Below are positions 22,917 through 34,539 of a stretch of 64,000 bases of DNA, one piece after another. Origin of the DNA: Calliopum simillimum (Eukaryota; Arthropoda; Insecta; Diptera; Lauxaniidae); contig OX638371.1 of assembly GCA_951812925.1 (NCBI GenBank), forward strand, positions 85,073,697-85,137,696. The letters run 5' to 3'. The first letter of the stretch is position 1, and every line of letters starts with the position of its first letter. A program made the translations under genes and the position numbers. Under the pieces are notes generated by a model that had not been told where the DNA came from, ran no database searches, and saw only the letters and a list, made by a program, of their open reading frames with translations.

Positions 22917-23225
22917 AACAAATACATATATCAACAAATTTTGAACGCAGGCTGAGACGGGCAGATCTATTGTTCATAATGAGTAAAAGAAAATTCACAA
23001 AAATTGATTCAAATACGCTCAAGTCGGAAAAAATCGATTGAGTAGGAGAAATTTATGTCACAGCTTATTTCGTGCAGATGCTTATTTTCCCTTTGGAGCC
23101 ATCGTTTCGCGTTATTTAAGGGGAATTTCTTTTTCTATGTTCTCTATGTGGTATTCGCAATCAGATAAGGGTAATTTTTAGTTTGATCTTGTACATGTGG
23201 GGGTAAAAATGTGCATTTTGCAGAA

Positions 23226-23585
23226 ATGGGTCGTCCAGCAGCGAAAATCGGTGATAAGTCATTTTAAGAACGGCCAATCCCTGCGCAAAGCTGCTCAATA
23301 TGTTAGTTTGAGTCCCGCCTACAATGCAAAGCACAATTGGAAGCTTTGTTTACGTAAATCGGGTCCAAAATAAGGGCTAAAGTTCGTAAAACAAAATTTT
23401 AGTCTCGCTGATGATTCATTTATTGTCCACAAAATAAATACAGGCCCACATTATCGGCTCCAAAAACCATCAAGGACATACATCAAGAACTAAGTAACTC
23501 GTACAGTGCGAAAACTGGCGGCTGCGTGTCCCGAGACCACAACTTCAAAGCCCAAGTAGTTCCTAATAAGCAAAAAAATCCAAAA
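23226..23585 (+). pseudogene. Tc1-like transposase N-terminal remnant
   Basis: Begins at an ATG coding MGRPAAKIGDKSF, then a stop. One base shift later it reads HFKNGQSLRKAAQYVSLSPA, a helix-turn-helix of the Tc1/mariner type (pattern ..G.S.R..A..L..S..T). A K-S-G-P-K block follows. Further on, a segment with TACAGTGCGAAAACTGGC and TAAGCAAAAAAATCCAAAAA is repeated inverted at 23740-23855. Multiple stops and frameshifts; dead. Confidence 0.55.
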
Positions 23586-23860
23586 AAGTCTACTTGCGTT
23601 TCCACTATACGTATGCCATGTCATCAGGTTCAAATATGTTAAACTTAGACTCATCCATGATTATGGTGCTGTTTTAGAAGTCCTAATCTTTGCGGGCGTG
23701 CTTATACTGAGCTCGATGTCAAAGAGAATGTAAGCTATGCTGGCTTTTTTTGCTTATGAAGGGCTACTTAGACTTGGTGCAGTTTTCGCACTTTGACGCT
23801 TGCTAAGTTCGTGCTGCATGCATGTGACTATTTTTGGAGCCTATAATGTGAGTTGTCTTA
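23586..23860 (-). pseudogene. Tc1-like transposase remnant with DDE block, inverted
   Basis: On the minus strand IMDESKFNIFEPDDMAYV is read near 23665-23612, matching the Tc1 block around the first catalytic aspartate (FSDESKFN.F..DG..YVWR). The expected W is preceded by a stop. Upstream in the same strand come VKVRKLHQ and KQKKPA, like the TVRRRL...KKP linker. Together with 23226-23585 this gives N-terminal and DDE parts of one family in opposite orientation, joined tail to tail. Confidence 0.6.
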
Positions 23861-24685
23861 ATTAAATGCAGTTGATGCAGCGCTGAATCTCCTTTTTCCA
23901 TAAATTTTTTCTAATCCTAAAGTGTCAGCTGTCAAATTATTTTTTGGTTCATAACACTTCACCGCACGAATGGCGCTAAGTTCAAATCTTTCGTGAACTA
24001 TGGGACACCTTTATATCTCTGAAACAAGAAATTATAGAGGCATGTCGATTATACCAATAGAAGAGTATTTAAATTTTATATTGAGGACTTAAATCCTGGA
24101 GAATTGTCTTAACTCGACTTAGGTTGTTTTGTCAAAAGTCGACAGATATGTAATTAATTTAGATCTAAATTGGATGATAAAACAATTAATGCTTTAATTT
24201 TCCTAAAATCATATTTTAATAATCATACAACTGATTAAAGAAAAGTTAATTCTTTCAAGTCCAATACTTGTTAAAACTTTGATCTCACTATTTTATATAA
24301 TTAAATATGTATGATATTTTATATATGTGTTTAACCAAGCATAGGTACAATGCTGCAATATACCTTTATGTTTGTTTTTGAAGTAGATAAGTATTTATGA
24401 ATTTTTGTTTTTTAAAAAGGCGTGAATTGCTTGATAAAATTACCTGTTTTAAGAAATTTTTCTTTAATATTTTTGACACTTTTTAAATAAAATATCTTTG
24501 TAAGGGTAAAGTAGGGGTATATAAGACAAAATATTAGGAATTTTTAATACTAAATTCTGCTTTATTTAGGAAAAAAAAAATTCATACAAATCCCGAAAAA
24601 TCCCGGAATCCCGGGATTCAAAAATTTCTGATCCCGAAATCCCGGGATCGCAAAAAGTCCAAAAATTGGAATCCCTAGTAGACAG

Positions 24686-25440
24686 CCATATTTAAAAAAA
24701 TTCCATAAATCTTATTTTATGTGTTTTGAAACTGATTTTCTGCACACTAAAAGTGAAATCCCCATTCTTGGTGATTTGCACGTAAATTTTTAACTCTGAT
24801 TGATAGATGGAGTGCCAATATCCTGATTACACAACTGAAGCACAATTTGAATGCAGAAAAAGTAAGTGGTTCAATGAATATATTTGCTTCTAGGAGTGAA
24901 CTTCGTGTGACCAACAAAAAAAAAAACAAAATATCTATGAATCAAAAACTCATTTTGCGGTCGCCCTGAAAGTTCGCACCTCCTTGAGCGCGGCGCCTGG
25001 GGTGGTGGCCCCCATCGACGCCAACGACGCAACGCCAGTTCATACATACACAGTGGCTTTCGTCAATTGGAAGGATATTTTTGATTTCGTGACAATAAAC
25101 AACATATTGATTATATATACGGGTATATTTCTATTCACCGATGCTCAAATACAGTTATTGAATTTAATCAGCTGAAATGGTTAGTCGTTACTTACATTTA
25201 CTTAGTTTTTATATTCGATTTTTGATCAAAACTACAAAGATTCCATATAAATCATTTTATATTTTTGTGTCTTACTTGCCCAAGGCGGCCTCTAGGCATG
25301 CTACCTTCTACACCCCCTACCACGATTCCTTCCCATCCAAAAAATTTTTTCTTGAACAAACATTGTTTCTACAACCCAAAACTACCTCCTGTAATTTTTT
25401 TAGCTAAAAAAAAATTTCGGAACTAGAGGGTTAAACAAAA
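24686..25440. other. Non-coding stretch with GC-rich island
   Basis: AT-rich except for a GC-rich run at 24980-25035 (GAGCGCGGCGCCTGGGGTGG). Short frames (24984-25175, 25177-25407) have no recognisable domain. CTAGAGGGTTAAAC at 25422 mirrors GTTTAACCCTCTAG at 22363, so the hAT element and this stretch may sit inside a larger inverted repeat. Confidence 0.4.
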
Positions 25441-25459
25441 CTAACAAAAAAAAAAAAAA

Positions 25460-25925
25460 AAAAACTGGGTTGCACCCTACAAATTGTTGTACAATTTTAG
25501 AAAAGTTTTCTGAGCGGCTCTGAAACCAAAAATTTCAATTAAGTCAAAAAAAGTAATAATTATATAAGATTTTCGAAAATAACCAGGTGGCAGCCCTAAA
25601 AATTTATGTTGGATTTTTTAAAAGTTTATTTAAGCGTCTTGAGACTGAATTTAAATTTTTATTTCTTAAAAAAATGGTTGAGTCAAAAGTTACAAAAAAA
25701 AAAACCAAGTTGCAACACCGAAAGTTTTGTAAAATTTTAAAAAAGTATCTGAGCGTTTCTGAAACCAAAATTTTCAATTAAGTCAACAAAAAAAATAAGA
25801 ATTACATAAAATTTTCGAAAATAACCAGGTGGCAACCCTAAGAGTTTATGTTGGATTTTTAAAAAGTTTATTTAAGTGTTTTGGGATTAAATTTTAATTT
25901 ATTTTTTTTTTTTTTTAAATAAATA
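25460..25925 (+). repeat. Two tandem ~240-bp units
   Basis: Blocks GAGCG.(T/C)TCTGAAACCAAAA, TTCAATTAAGTCAA, TTTTCGAAAATAACCAGGTG and TTTATGTTGGATTTTT recur in order with a period near 240 bp. Related inverted sequence lies at 22080-22295. Confidence 0.75.
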
Positions 25926-26039
25926 GTTATAACATCGCCCGAAAAACAGAAACTCGTTACCTGATAAAAAAAAAGCACGCTGTTAACTTAGAAGCTGATT
26001 ACTTATCTCAAAATTACATAATTGTTACTTAACATTTTT

Positions 26040-26175
26040 ATCCACTCAAGGGCTGTTCATAAACTTTGTGACGCTAAAATTCACTAAAGCTGACCCCTTC
26101 TCTTCCTGTGTGACAAAATGTGGCGCTGGACCAGACCCCTTCTGACGTCATGTGACGGGAAACGAAATACCCCTA
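26040..26175 (+). repeat. Dispersed-repeat-like stretch
   Basis: GGGCTGTTCATAAACTTTGT, GACCCCTTCTCTTCC, GACCAGACCCCTTCTGACGT and CATGTGACGGGAAACG resemble a repeat seen in many animal genomes (coastal blocks GGGCTGTTCATAAA and GACGTCATGTGACG). No partner in this window. Confidence 0.4.
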
Positions 26176-26191
26176 TCCAATTTTTTTATAA

Positions 26192-27089
26192 GTAGAGTAG
26201 TAATGTCGTGCAGGGGGTAATGTCGTGCACTGGCTGTTTTAGCCCAAAGAATTGAATGATTTACCAACTGTTCGTAAGGTAGGGACCTGCTGACCTACTG
26301 AGCTTATGCATATAATACTAGCAATTTTCACCAGTTCGTCTCTACAGAGTAACCTTTTTTTCAAAACGCACGCTTTCGGGACGATAAAAGTGTTTTTTCG
26401 TTGGGTCAGAAAAATAATTTTCCTTGCGGGAAAATATACCAGGTAAGTGTTTTCTGAAACGAAATATCCTGCCAAAGAAAAGAAGTATTTGGTTTTTGAA
26501 AAAAATTTTGGGCTTCACCGAGTTATCGAAGTTGACCTTTAAAAGGACCATTGGGGTAATGTCGTGCACATTCAGTTACACAAACACAATTTCTCGCTAC
26601 ACAAATGTTGTTACACATGGATGTAACTAATGAAATTATCTTTCGATCGGATGCTTACTCGTTGCATTCGCTTGAGATGTATGGCTTGGCGAGCATGTCA
26701 AAGTTGAGTGCACGACATTGCCCCGTTGTACTCTACACAACATATTATGTACTTCACACTTGTATAATAATGAATAAATACATGATAATGCTAAATCTCC
26801 TCTAATAGAACCACTACCTATCATTTCTCACACATTTTCGTACCTTTACTATACTCGGAAAACAATGCACGGCATTACCCCACAAATTTTGAGGGGGGTA
26901 ATATCGTGCACATTTTTTTTTTCTTCATTTACACAAACACAATTTCTCGCTACACAAATGTTGTTACACATGGATGTAACCAACGAAATTATCTTTCGAT
27001 CGGATGCTTACTCGTCGCATTCGCTTGAGATGTACGGCTTTACGAGCATGTCAAAGTTGAGTGCACGACATTGCCCTGTTCTACTCTAC
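26192..27089 (+). mobile_element. ~900-bp TIR element, twin copy 1
   Basis: Ends are GTAGAGTAG...TAATGTCGTGCA (left) and TTGCCCTGTTCTACTCTAC (right), inverted. Inside, GGGGTAATGTCGTGCAC recurs in both orientations. A sub-unit bounded by that motif and containing TACACAAACACAATTTCTCG, ATGTTGTTACACATGGATGT and TTGAGATGTA occurs twice (26552-26732 and 26895-27080). No transposase. It is nearly identical, in the same orientation, to 35821-36724, so both copies are young. The frames 26424-27095 are repeat by-products. Confidence 0.85.
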
Positions 27090-29085
27090 CAGTGAAAAAG
27101 GAGTTCAGCTCTGCATTTATTTTATGCTTTTGTTTGCTGCTGTATTTCTCTACAAGAGCAGGCTTTATGCAAATTATATGTAAGAAAACCATTATAATTT
27201 CCATTTAAGAAACTTAATTACAAGAATCACATTTCGCAAACGAAATTAAGTGTTTCTTGTTACCTTCCTACAGCGCTAAACTCTACGACTTAACCTCTTT
27301 TTCATATTAAGCCATATTTCACAACCAAGCCAAAGTATCCAAAGTATGCAAGTGCCTGACTGAGGTATCGGTAGGTTAATTCTTTCACATTTATTACTCT
27401 TAAGTATCAGCGATTTACTAAGAACTGACAAAGAAACGCATGTAGACACAAATAAGCTTTAATTTTTCATAGACAACCATGGATAACCTCTTGAACAAAT
27501 TCATGAACATGTCTGACGTCTGTATGTACTTATGTACGGATGCTCTTTACGGCCAATTCATGTTATTGATGTTGATTTACGAGTTTAAAAGAATTCTTAT
27601 GGTGGAATTCTTCAAGAGCCAAAGTTACAGTTGGAGTCATAGGTCCATTGACACACATTACTGCTATTATGACATATTATTTACATAATAACATTAGTAA
27701 GCGTTTTCTGGTGGTAAGTGGAATTTTGTTGATTCTTCTAGGAAGTTGTTCAGATTATTAACAAAATTTGATTTGGTGTACAAGTATACTAAAGAAATTT
27801 GCTGATAGTTCTGCTTGATTTTGAATGACATTAAAATAATTTCTTCATCCTTGGAAACAAAAAAATTGATATAATTTTGTCAATATATACCATTAAGTTG
27901 ATATATTTTTTGAACAATTTCTGGAATTTGGTATATTATGCTCTTTGATCTCAATTTGTTATGTGTACATATAGCTCAATTATCCAGCATTTGTTGATTT
28001 ATCCTTTAATGTACGTATTAATAGTAATGACCTGTTTTAACTCCTGAAATTAAACATTTCGGAAAGGGACAAAATCCTTGCAATTCAAAAATTTTTTCAT
28101 CAATAGAAATACTTGTAAATTATTCTAGCCTAGATGTAAATGAAAAATTAAAAAAAAATTAGAAAACAATATGCAAGTGATAACTAGTAAAATACTTTGC
28201 AGTAGCTAGAGGGCCACTGGCCACATCTGCCAATTATATAGATGAAAAATTGTTTCTCCAATTAAAAATAATGGATAAGAGGCGGGTACGTGAGCAATCA
28301 ACTGATGCGGGCATTAATTCACAATAATAAAAATAATTCAAATTCTTTAAAGAAATGGATGGTAAAGTAGCTATTTTTAGAAACAAGAGAAAGTTTATCT
28401 TAGTTTTTTATAAAAAAGAAACAAAATATACGTATTATGAAATTTAGTCTTCAAATTATTGTTGTTACTTTTTCAGAGTTCAGTCACTGGATTGTAAAGC
28501 AATAAAAATAATATCAATATCATTAATATGCTTTTACATTAAGTTTATTTAAAATTTAACAAAAGATCTTAAACAAAAACTTATGTTTTACCTTCAAATG
28601 TCTCAAAACTTGTAAAACTGACTTAATGTTTTCACTTGAAAAGGAATGATATGATTCTTTCACATTATGATCAAGTTAAGGTATGCTGTAATGACATGGT
28701 TTTGTCAATACCAGATCTACAGTTTCTAACCTTCTCGATTTCATTTTATTCGAATTAAGCTCTTTAGAATCTGATGGGTGAACTTGACTGTATCTACACA
28801 AATTTCAACACAAAGCATTTGACAAATCACCACATATTTTAATTTTGTTTAAGGGGGGTAAGTAAGGGTTTGCATTTTCAAAAAATCGTTTTTTTTTTTT
28901 TTGTCTTTTCTTATTGTTTTAAGAATATACTCTCAAAATTGTAAGTCGATCTGAGCAAAACTCTTGAAGTTATTATCTAGTTAGTCTCCTGTCCATTACT
29001 TTTTTTACTTTCACTTTCCGTATTCACTGTCATTTCAAAACTACAGTACCGATTCATTTCAACCCAGCAAACATTTTCGATCGCG
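27090..29085. other. AT-rich non-coding stretch
   Basis: No gene or repeat partner recognised. A 69-codon frame at 27479 shows no domain. Confidence 0.4.
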
Positions 29086-29184
29086 GACAATCTTTCAACT
29101 TTTTGGGGTTGCATTTACAGCCCGTCTACGCGAGCTTTTCGCAATAAAAATTTTCTGCGAGTAACAGAAGATTTCTCTTTACAC

Positions 29185-29495
29185 TCTTAGGACCCAAAGC
29201 GGTTACTTAATGGGGTCGAAGACATCTCTGGTCATGTTTAAAATCTATTATCGACCTTTCCCCATCGATTGGACCAATAATTTTTTTTTTTTTTTAAAAA
29301 TGTGCCGAAATCGGTCATTTGGGGAGTCGGGTACGCCTCTGGTCATGTCCAAAATTTATTTTTAACTTATCCCCATCGATTGGCACGATAAAATTTTTTT
29401 ACAAAAATGGGCCCAAATCGGTCACTTAGAGGGTCCGGAGCCAACTCTGGTTATGTTCAAAATATATTTTCGACCTTTCCCCATCGATTCACGAA
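29185..29495 (+). repeat. Three tandem ~108-bp units
   Basis: CCCCATCGATT recurs at about 29263, 29368 and 29480, each preceded by TTCGACCTT or a variant and by CTCTGGTCATGT. AAATCGGTCA(T/C)TT opens each unit. Confidence 0.8.
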
Positions 29496-30545
29496 GCAAA
29501 ATGTCAAACTACACGTTATATTTTTAACGGTACATACATTTTGACAGATAGTTGTAAAAAAAATGTGCAATTTCTTATGAAATTATTTTTATATAGCCAT
29601 TTTATATTTTTTTTTTTTTTTTTCAAGTTTTTTGTTCGCTTTTAAAAACATCTTGCGGAGTCATCTACTGATGCTTCCTGGGAATCATTTGCGCATTTAT
29701 CTTGGGGGGTCGCTAAACTGCACTTTTTCAGAAAGAGTCCCGCTTTTAAAAGTTCAGCTTAGCAAAATTTTATCTCTGACCATTCATAAATTTTTGAAAG
29801 AATTTGACACATTTGTGAGAGAAATTTTTAATACAGTACTAGAATGTACAGAATGTGCGAAAATTTCGCACGGTTTTATTTAGACTGTGGGCATTTTTTT
29901 TCGATTATATCCAGTATTCCAAAGTACTCAACTGAGCAAAATCAAAATATGTATGCATAAGACACGAATTCTTATATACAAATAGTTGCACACACTTAGT
30001 ATGATACATTCCATGTTTAGAAGGTAGAACCATAAGTAATTCTATGCGCTAATAAATTTTCTAAGGATATCAATATATGTATACATTTTATATAAATATC
30101 AAACACATAAATCCAATATATATAATGAAAAAATCATAAATTGAAACCAAAAAATTCTCAGCATTAAATTAACGTGTCACGAAGCTGTCAAAATATCGCT
30201 CAAGTTGCCAATCTGCGTCTACTTCTATTCATATCCCGCCAAATGAAATCTCAAGCTTGCAGGCAACAATCTGTTTGCTTTTAAATTATAAACTAAAGAA
30301 CAAAGATTTTGCCGACCCAAGTTTCGCCGATAACCATCTTAAAGTGGTAGTAGATTCGCTAAAATCAGTCAAGAAAAGTCATCGCATCGTTCAAGCGCGT
30401 TATGTGGTGGTTCCTATTTTTTGCTTTAATATCGTATTTTATTTGTTGCATAGTATGCTGATTTATTATATTTTATTATCGTTTGTTATTATTGTTCTTA
30501 TAATGTTCAATATATCTGGGTTGCCACGTTTTATTATAAAATTTT
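29496..30545. other. AT-rich non-coding stretch
   Basis: Frames at 29632-29883 and 30257-30550 (the latter from a TTG) have no recognised domain; DNHLKVVVDSLKSVKKSHRI is the most protein-like stretch but unassigned. Confidence 0.4.
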
Positions 30546-30964
30546 TTTGACAATTGATTTTTTAATTGAACTTTTAGTCATATATTTGCAAAGATCGATT
30601 TACATATACTTAAATCTATCAATGCATTTTCTAACACATAATTATGACAAATCAAGGAACGGATTAAAAACACGGCTATAGCGACATATTTTTCGTCTTT
30701 CGCCACAAAAGCTCATCAGACTATTTTTGTTGTAATTTTAATTATATTTATTTTACTAAATTAATTATAATTGAAAAATTGCAAGTTTGAATACTTTTTG
30801 TGTTTTTGGCCTGGGCGGGAGTTGAACCAAGGACCTCCCGGTTGGTAGCAGAAGTCGTCCGTTCCTTGATTTGTCATAATTATGTGCTAGAAAATGGATT
30901 GATAGATTTATATGTAAATCGATCTTTGCAAATATATGACTAAAAGTTCAATTAAAAAATCAAT
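30546..30964. repeat. Foldback whose loop holds a tRNA-like sequence
   Basis: TTGATTTTTTAATTGAACTT, AGTCATATATTTGCAAAGAT and CAAATCAAGGAACGGA in the left arm (30550-30665) pair with matching blocks in the right arm (30865-30964). Arms are ~95-115 bp. The loop (30666-30864) carries, on the minus strand at 30795-30862, ACCAACCGGGAGGTCCTTGG and a B-box-like GGTTCAACTCC. The unpaired tRNA-like part suggests a SINE-derived element or one captured in a foldback. Confidence 0.7.
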
Positions 30965-31235
30965 ATTCAATATATAAATGTCATTAAGTAACTCACTTAT
31001 AAAATTTTTTTGTTTACAGATTTAAAACTTTATAATATTTGTAACTTGGCAAAGAAAAGAACAATATGCTTTGCGGAAGTTTTCGTTTTTCGGGAACACT
31101 TAATTCTTCAAAACACTTAAAACATGAAAATATAATTAACAATCGATATCGTCTTTCTTTGACAGTAATTATTTTGATTACTTTCGAAAAAAACAATGAA
31201 TAAATAACTGAATACGAAAGTAAGTATATAGAAGT
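30965..31235. other. Non-coding stretch
   Basis: AT-rich, nothing recognised. Confidence 0.4.
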
Positions 31236-31247
31236 TGATACAAAGTC

Positions 31248-31995
31248 CTAAGTATGGTGTTCTCCAACCAAGAAATACGTGTGAATTTTTTTGGAATTTT
31301 TTACTCTTTTGTTTTTTTTTTTTTGAATATTTTTTGAAAAATTTTTTTTGGAAAGTTTTTTTAAAGACTTTAAAAAAAAAATTTTTTTATTTTCCAAAAA
31401 ATTCCCAAAAATTTCACACTTATGTATATCTTGGATGATTCTAAGCATTTTATGCCTAGTATACTTTTTTCGTAAGATGCCTTCCTCTTGAGTAAACAAA
31501 GATTTTTGCCTGCCGCGGGCGTTCAAAAGCCAAAAACTCTCATCTAGCGACCGAATCCTATCTTGACCCACACATTATTATAAAGCTTATTAATTATGAT
31601 TTAATTAAATGTACTTTTAAAATAAAATTAAAGGGGGTTTTTTTTTTTAAAAATTCAAAAACATTTTTTCCCGCCAAATGATTAATTTTTTTCACCAAGT
31701 AATATTTTTTTATAAAGAAGACAAATGGGACCAGTTACTTACGTATATCAATTTACAAGCTTTGTTGTAAGCTATAAATTCTTGAAAAAACATTTTCATG
31801 AAAAGAACTAAAAACACCTACTTCAACACCCTGTATTTTTACAACAACTAAAACCAAATCCTCCCGGATAATTGTTCTTGAATACCGGGTATGCCATATT
31901 GCCCAATTTGAGCGAAATCGGAGACAAAAAAATTTTCAGCTGGTACGCTTGGCATTTTTTGCTTCATATATGATGTTAATTTATCACTATACCTT
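31248..31995 (+). repeat. Repeat family D, copy 1
   Basis: Shares with 44930-45745, in the same orientation: CAAGAAATACGTGTG, TTCTAAGCATTTTATGCCTA, TTTTTCGTAAGATG, CTGCCGCGGGCGTTCAAA, TCATCTAGCGACC. It also shares a second part (TAAGCTATAAATT, CCAAATCCTCCCGGAT). The left foldback arm is truncated here, the right one complete. Confidence 0.8.
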
Positions 31996-32111
31996 GTTCT
32001 CACTATCTTGGTTAAACAAAACCAAATAAAAAACCAAAACTCAAAGATCATCGTTCGAACTAAAAACATTAGTTTTTTCTCTTTTTATTTAACCAAACTA
32101 TTCCCACTTTT

Positions 32112-32530
32112 TTATACTCTACATCCTGGGTATATTCACTTTGTCCTTCCGTTTCTTACGTAGAGAAGGAGGAGTGGCAGGTATTGAAAAGTATATATGT
32201 ATATTCTAAATTACAGTCAATGAGTCAATAAAGTCATGTTCGTCTGCCTGGGATTGAAAATGAACGAAATCAGTCAACGGACAAGCCTACCATCCATAGA
32301 CATAAAACATTCAAAGGACAATTTTTCAGCATTATTCACGATACCGCAAGTAAAATACTCCAAATATAAGGCTTGATTCCAAGTTTCAAAATGCTATAAT
32401 GAAAGTGTTTTCAAAGATAGTCCAACCAAATTTCACACAGGTACTAAAAATAGTAAATATAAGCTCTGATCAAAAACTTAGTCGATTCGAACAAGATGGC
32501 GTTTCACTTCACATAAGTACAAGCAATATT
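32112..32530 (+). repeat. Fly dispersed repeat, copy 2
   Basis: TATACTCTACATCCTGGGTA, TTCACTTTGTCCTTCCGTTT, GAAGGAGGAGTGGCAGGTAT and AAAGTATATATGTATATTCT, then a decayed AGTCATGTTCGTCTGCC. One unit follows with TAGTCCAACCAAATTTCACA and AAGCTCTGA, as in 5205-6010. Confidence 0.75.
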
Positions 32531-34530
32531 TTCAAGCAATTTCTTTGGTTAACTATCAATAAATCGAAGAGCTCTTTATGTGGCAAACTAACTCGGTTGT
32601 TGCATAACTAGGCAAAAACTAACTAAATCGCCCTAACCAATCAAGTGAGAATATTCTCGCTCTGAAAAAAGAAAAATCACTTTGGCAACACTTTCTTCAA
32701 TAAAAAAGCCTACTATGCAAAAAGCTGCTAATAAATTGACTGTCAGACACGTCTGTCCATTCTGATGTAGGCAACCATATGATGTGAATGTTGTTGTAGT
32801 TGTTGTTAACTCAAATCGTACCAGTTCCCATGCACTTGCATGTTGTTGCCAATTCTTCTAACCTAAAATCAAGAACCCTGAATCCAGAACACTCTGGCCC
32901 ACCTTCAAATTCATGTTTTCGTGTATCGCCGTCACTATGAAGTCGATTATAATGCTGTTGTTGTTGTTCTATTTCTATGACGCGTCAAAATTTCCATCTG
33001 CATAACTTTGGCGATGTTATTGAATGAGTTGGTTGGTAACTAACAAACTGACTGTCTAAATGACTGACGGCGTTTGAGTAGTATTTGCTACAATTGAACG
33101 TTGCTGCTGCTCGCATGGTTAGATGATGTTGTTGGTGTTTCTTTGTAGCAAAAGCTGTCGTTGATGCCCCTCATTCTAATTTCATAAAGAATTGTATTTT
33201 GCAAAAGAACATCAAAGATTCCGCATTATGGGAACAATCACGTTATTTCTGGGAATTTTCTGCAAAATTGACCTCATTTTCTATGGACACTTAATATTTT
33301 CGTTGTCTTGGGATTGATATCATTATTATGCCTAGATATATAAATACAGATATGTATGTATTTGTGAAATAGATATCTTTTCATTATTTGTTTAAAAGAA
33401 TTCTTCAGCGTGTATATAGGTCAAATCTTATATTCAAAAACAATATATTAAAGTTATGCTCTGCCCACACTGTAACTTTGAGTTATTATCACTCGAACCG
33501 AATGTGCTAAATCATTTCCACCCTGACAATAAGTATTGAATTCTCTTGCATTAAAAGTTTGTCAAAAATATTATCTACACTCTACTCCGATTTCAATATC
33601 GACAGCATAGCGCAATTAACCGCAGCGTGGCTTCTGGGCGCGCGCAGATTGTGGCAGTACGTGCGCTCTAGCTAAACGTCTGTCTGTCTGTCTATCTGTA
33701 GTGGAGACAGCAGCACAAACTTAAACAGCAGATAAACGCTCTAATTTGTCATAGATTCGATTTCTTTCAAAATCCGCACATTGGAATTTGCAAGTGTTGC
33801 GGTTGCGGTTTCAATTTTTGTTGTTTTTTTGATTTGAATTTTTGAATTTTCATATGAAACCGAAATTCCTGCATGTCATTGACAACAACGACAACGATCG
33901 GCGATTGTAGATATACGAGTTTTGCGCCTGCGCATATTTTAGATGCTCTGGTTGCACATGGGACATGGTGTCATGTGGGAGCTAATTCGCTTATAATTAC
34001 GAAGCGTGGGCACCGCCGTATGCTAACGGTTTGCTTAGTGATTTCAATTTCGAACGGAAATGGCTCAGTAGGTTACATTTTCAGCACCTGTTTTCGCAGT
34101 TGAATTTTTGTTTTGTGTTATGATTTTAATTACGTGGTAGAATTTCTAAAGTTGAACATATTTATAATCTTTTATGCTTTTTAAAAATATTGGGATAACA
34201 ATGTTTCAGCAGGGCTACACCTGATCATCGGACTTATAATCATTTGGACAATTTTTTATCGAGAGATTATAGGAAAATGTTATTTTCCATATGAGATATG
34301 CATCTAAAAGTGAATCAGAATAATGGTGAATTATTTCCCTTAGATGAATGAAATATAATAAATTGGTTTGTTTTATGTATTTTGAGTTTTATTTAAAAAA
34401 GAAAGGTTGGTGGTCCATAATTTCCTCTATTTCCCTATTAAATGAGAACAAAAACAGTCAGATATCTGCAGCTATATAGAAAATTCTGAAATTTAAAAAG
34501 TTTTCAACAATTTTGGGTACTTATTTAGAC
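32531..34530. other. Single-copy-looking non-coding stretch
   Basis: Richer patches occur at 32740-33180 (GTTGTTGTAGTTGTTGTT and similar) and 33600-34100 (GCGCGCGCAG, GTCTGTCTGTCTGTCTATC, GACAACAACGACAACGATCG). No frame with a recognisable domain; regulatory or exon-flanking DNA is possible. Confidence 0.35.
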
Positions 34531-34539
34531 ATGTACATG

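Larger units (their letters stand above)
22393..24685 (+). mobile_element. hAT transposon remnant, 2277 bp, with 8-bp target duplication
   Basis: The element spans 22401-24677. GTAGACAG flanks it on both sides (22393-22400 and 24678-24685) and fits the nTnnnnAn form known for the Ac branch of hAT. Termini are TAGGGATTTCA and TGGAATCCCTA (inverted, one mismatch). Many CCCGGGAT subterminal copies sit just inside each end (22413-22490 and 24590-24650). It contains a hAT C-terminal scrap at 22725-22916 and rearranged Tc1-like pieces at 23226-23860. No full transposase, so it is non-autonomous. Confidence 0.85.

Noticed and set aside
26192..27089. TA target duplication for the twin elements
   Set aside because: TA can be read inside the ends, but the G/C just outside matches in both copies, so the TA belongs to the terminal repeat.
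30257..30550. 97-codon frame with SLKSVKKSHRIVQ
   Set aside because: It begins at TTG rather than ATG, turns into AT-derived hydrophobic residues, and I know no family with it. An exon cannot be fully excluded.
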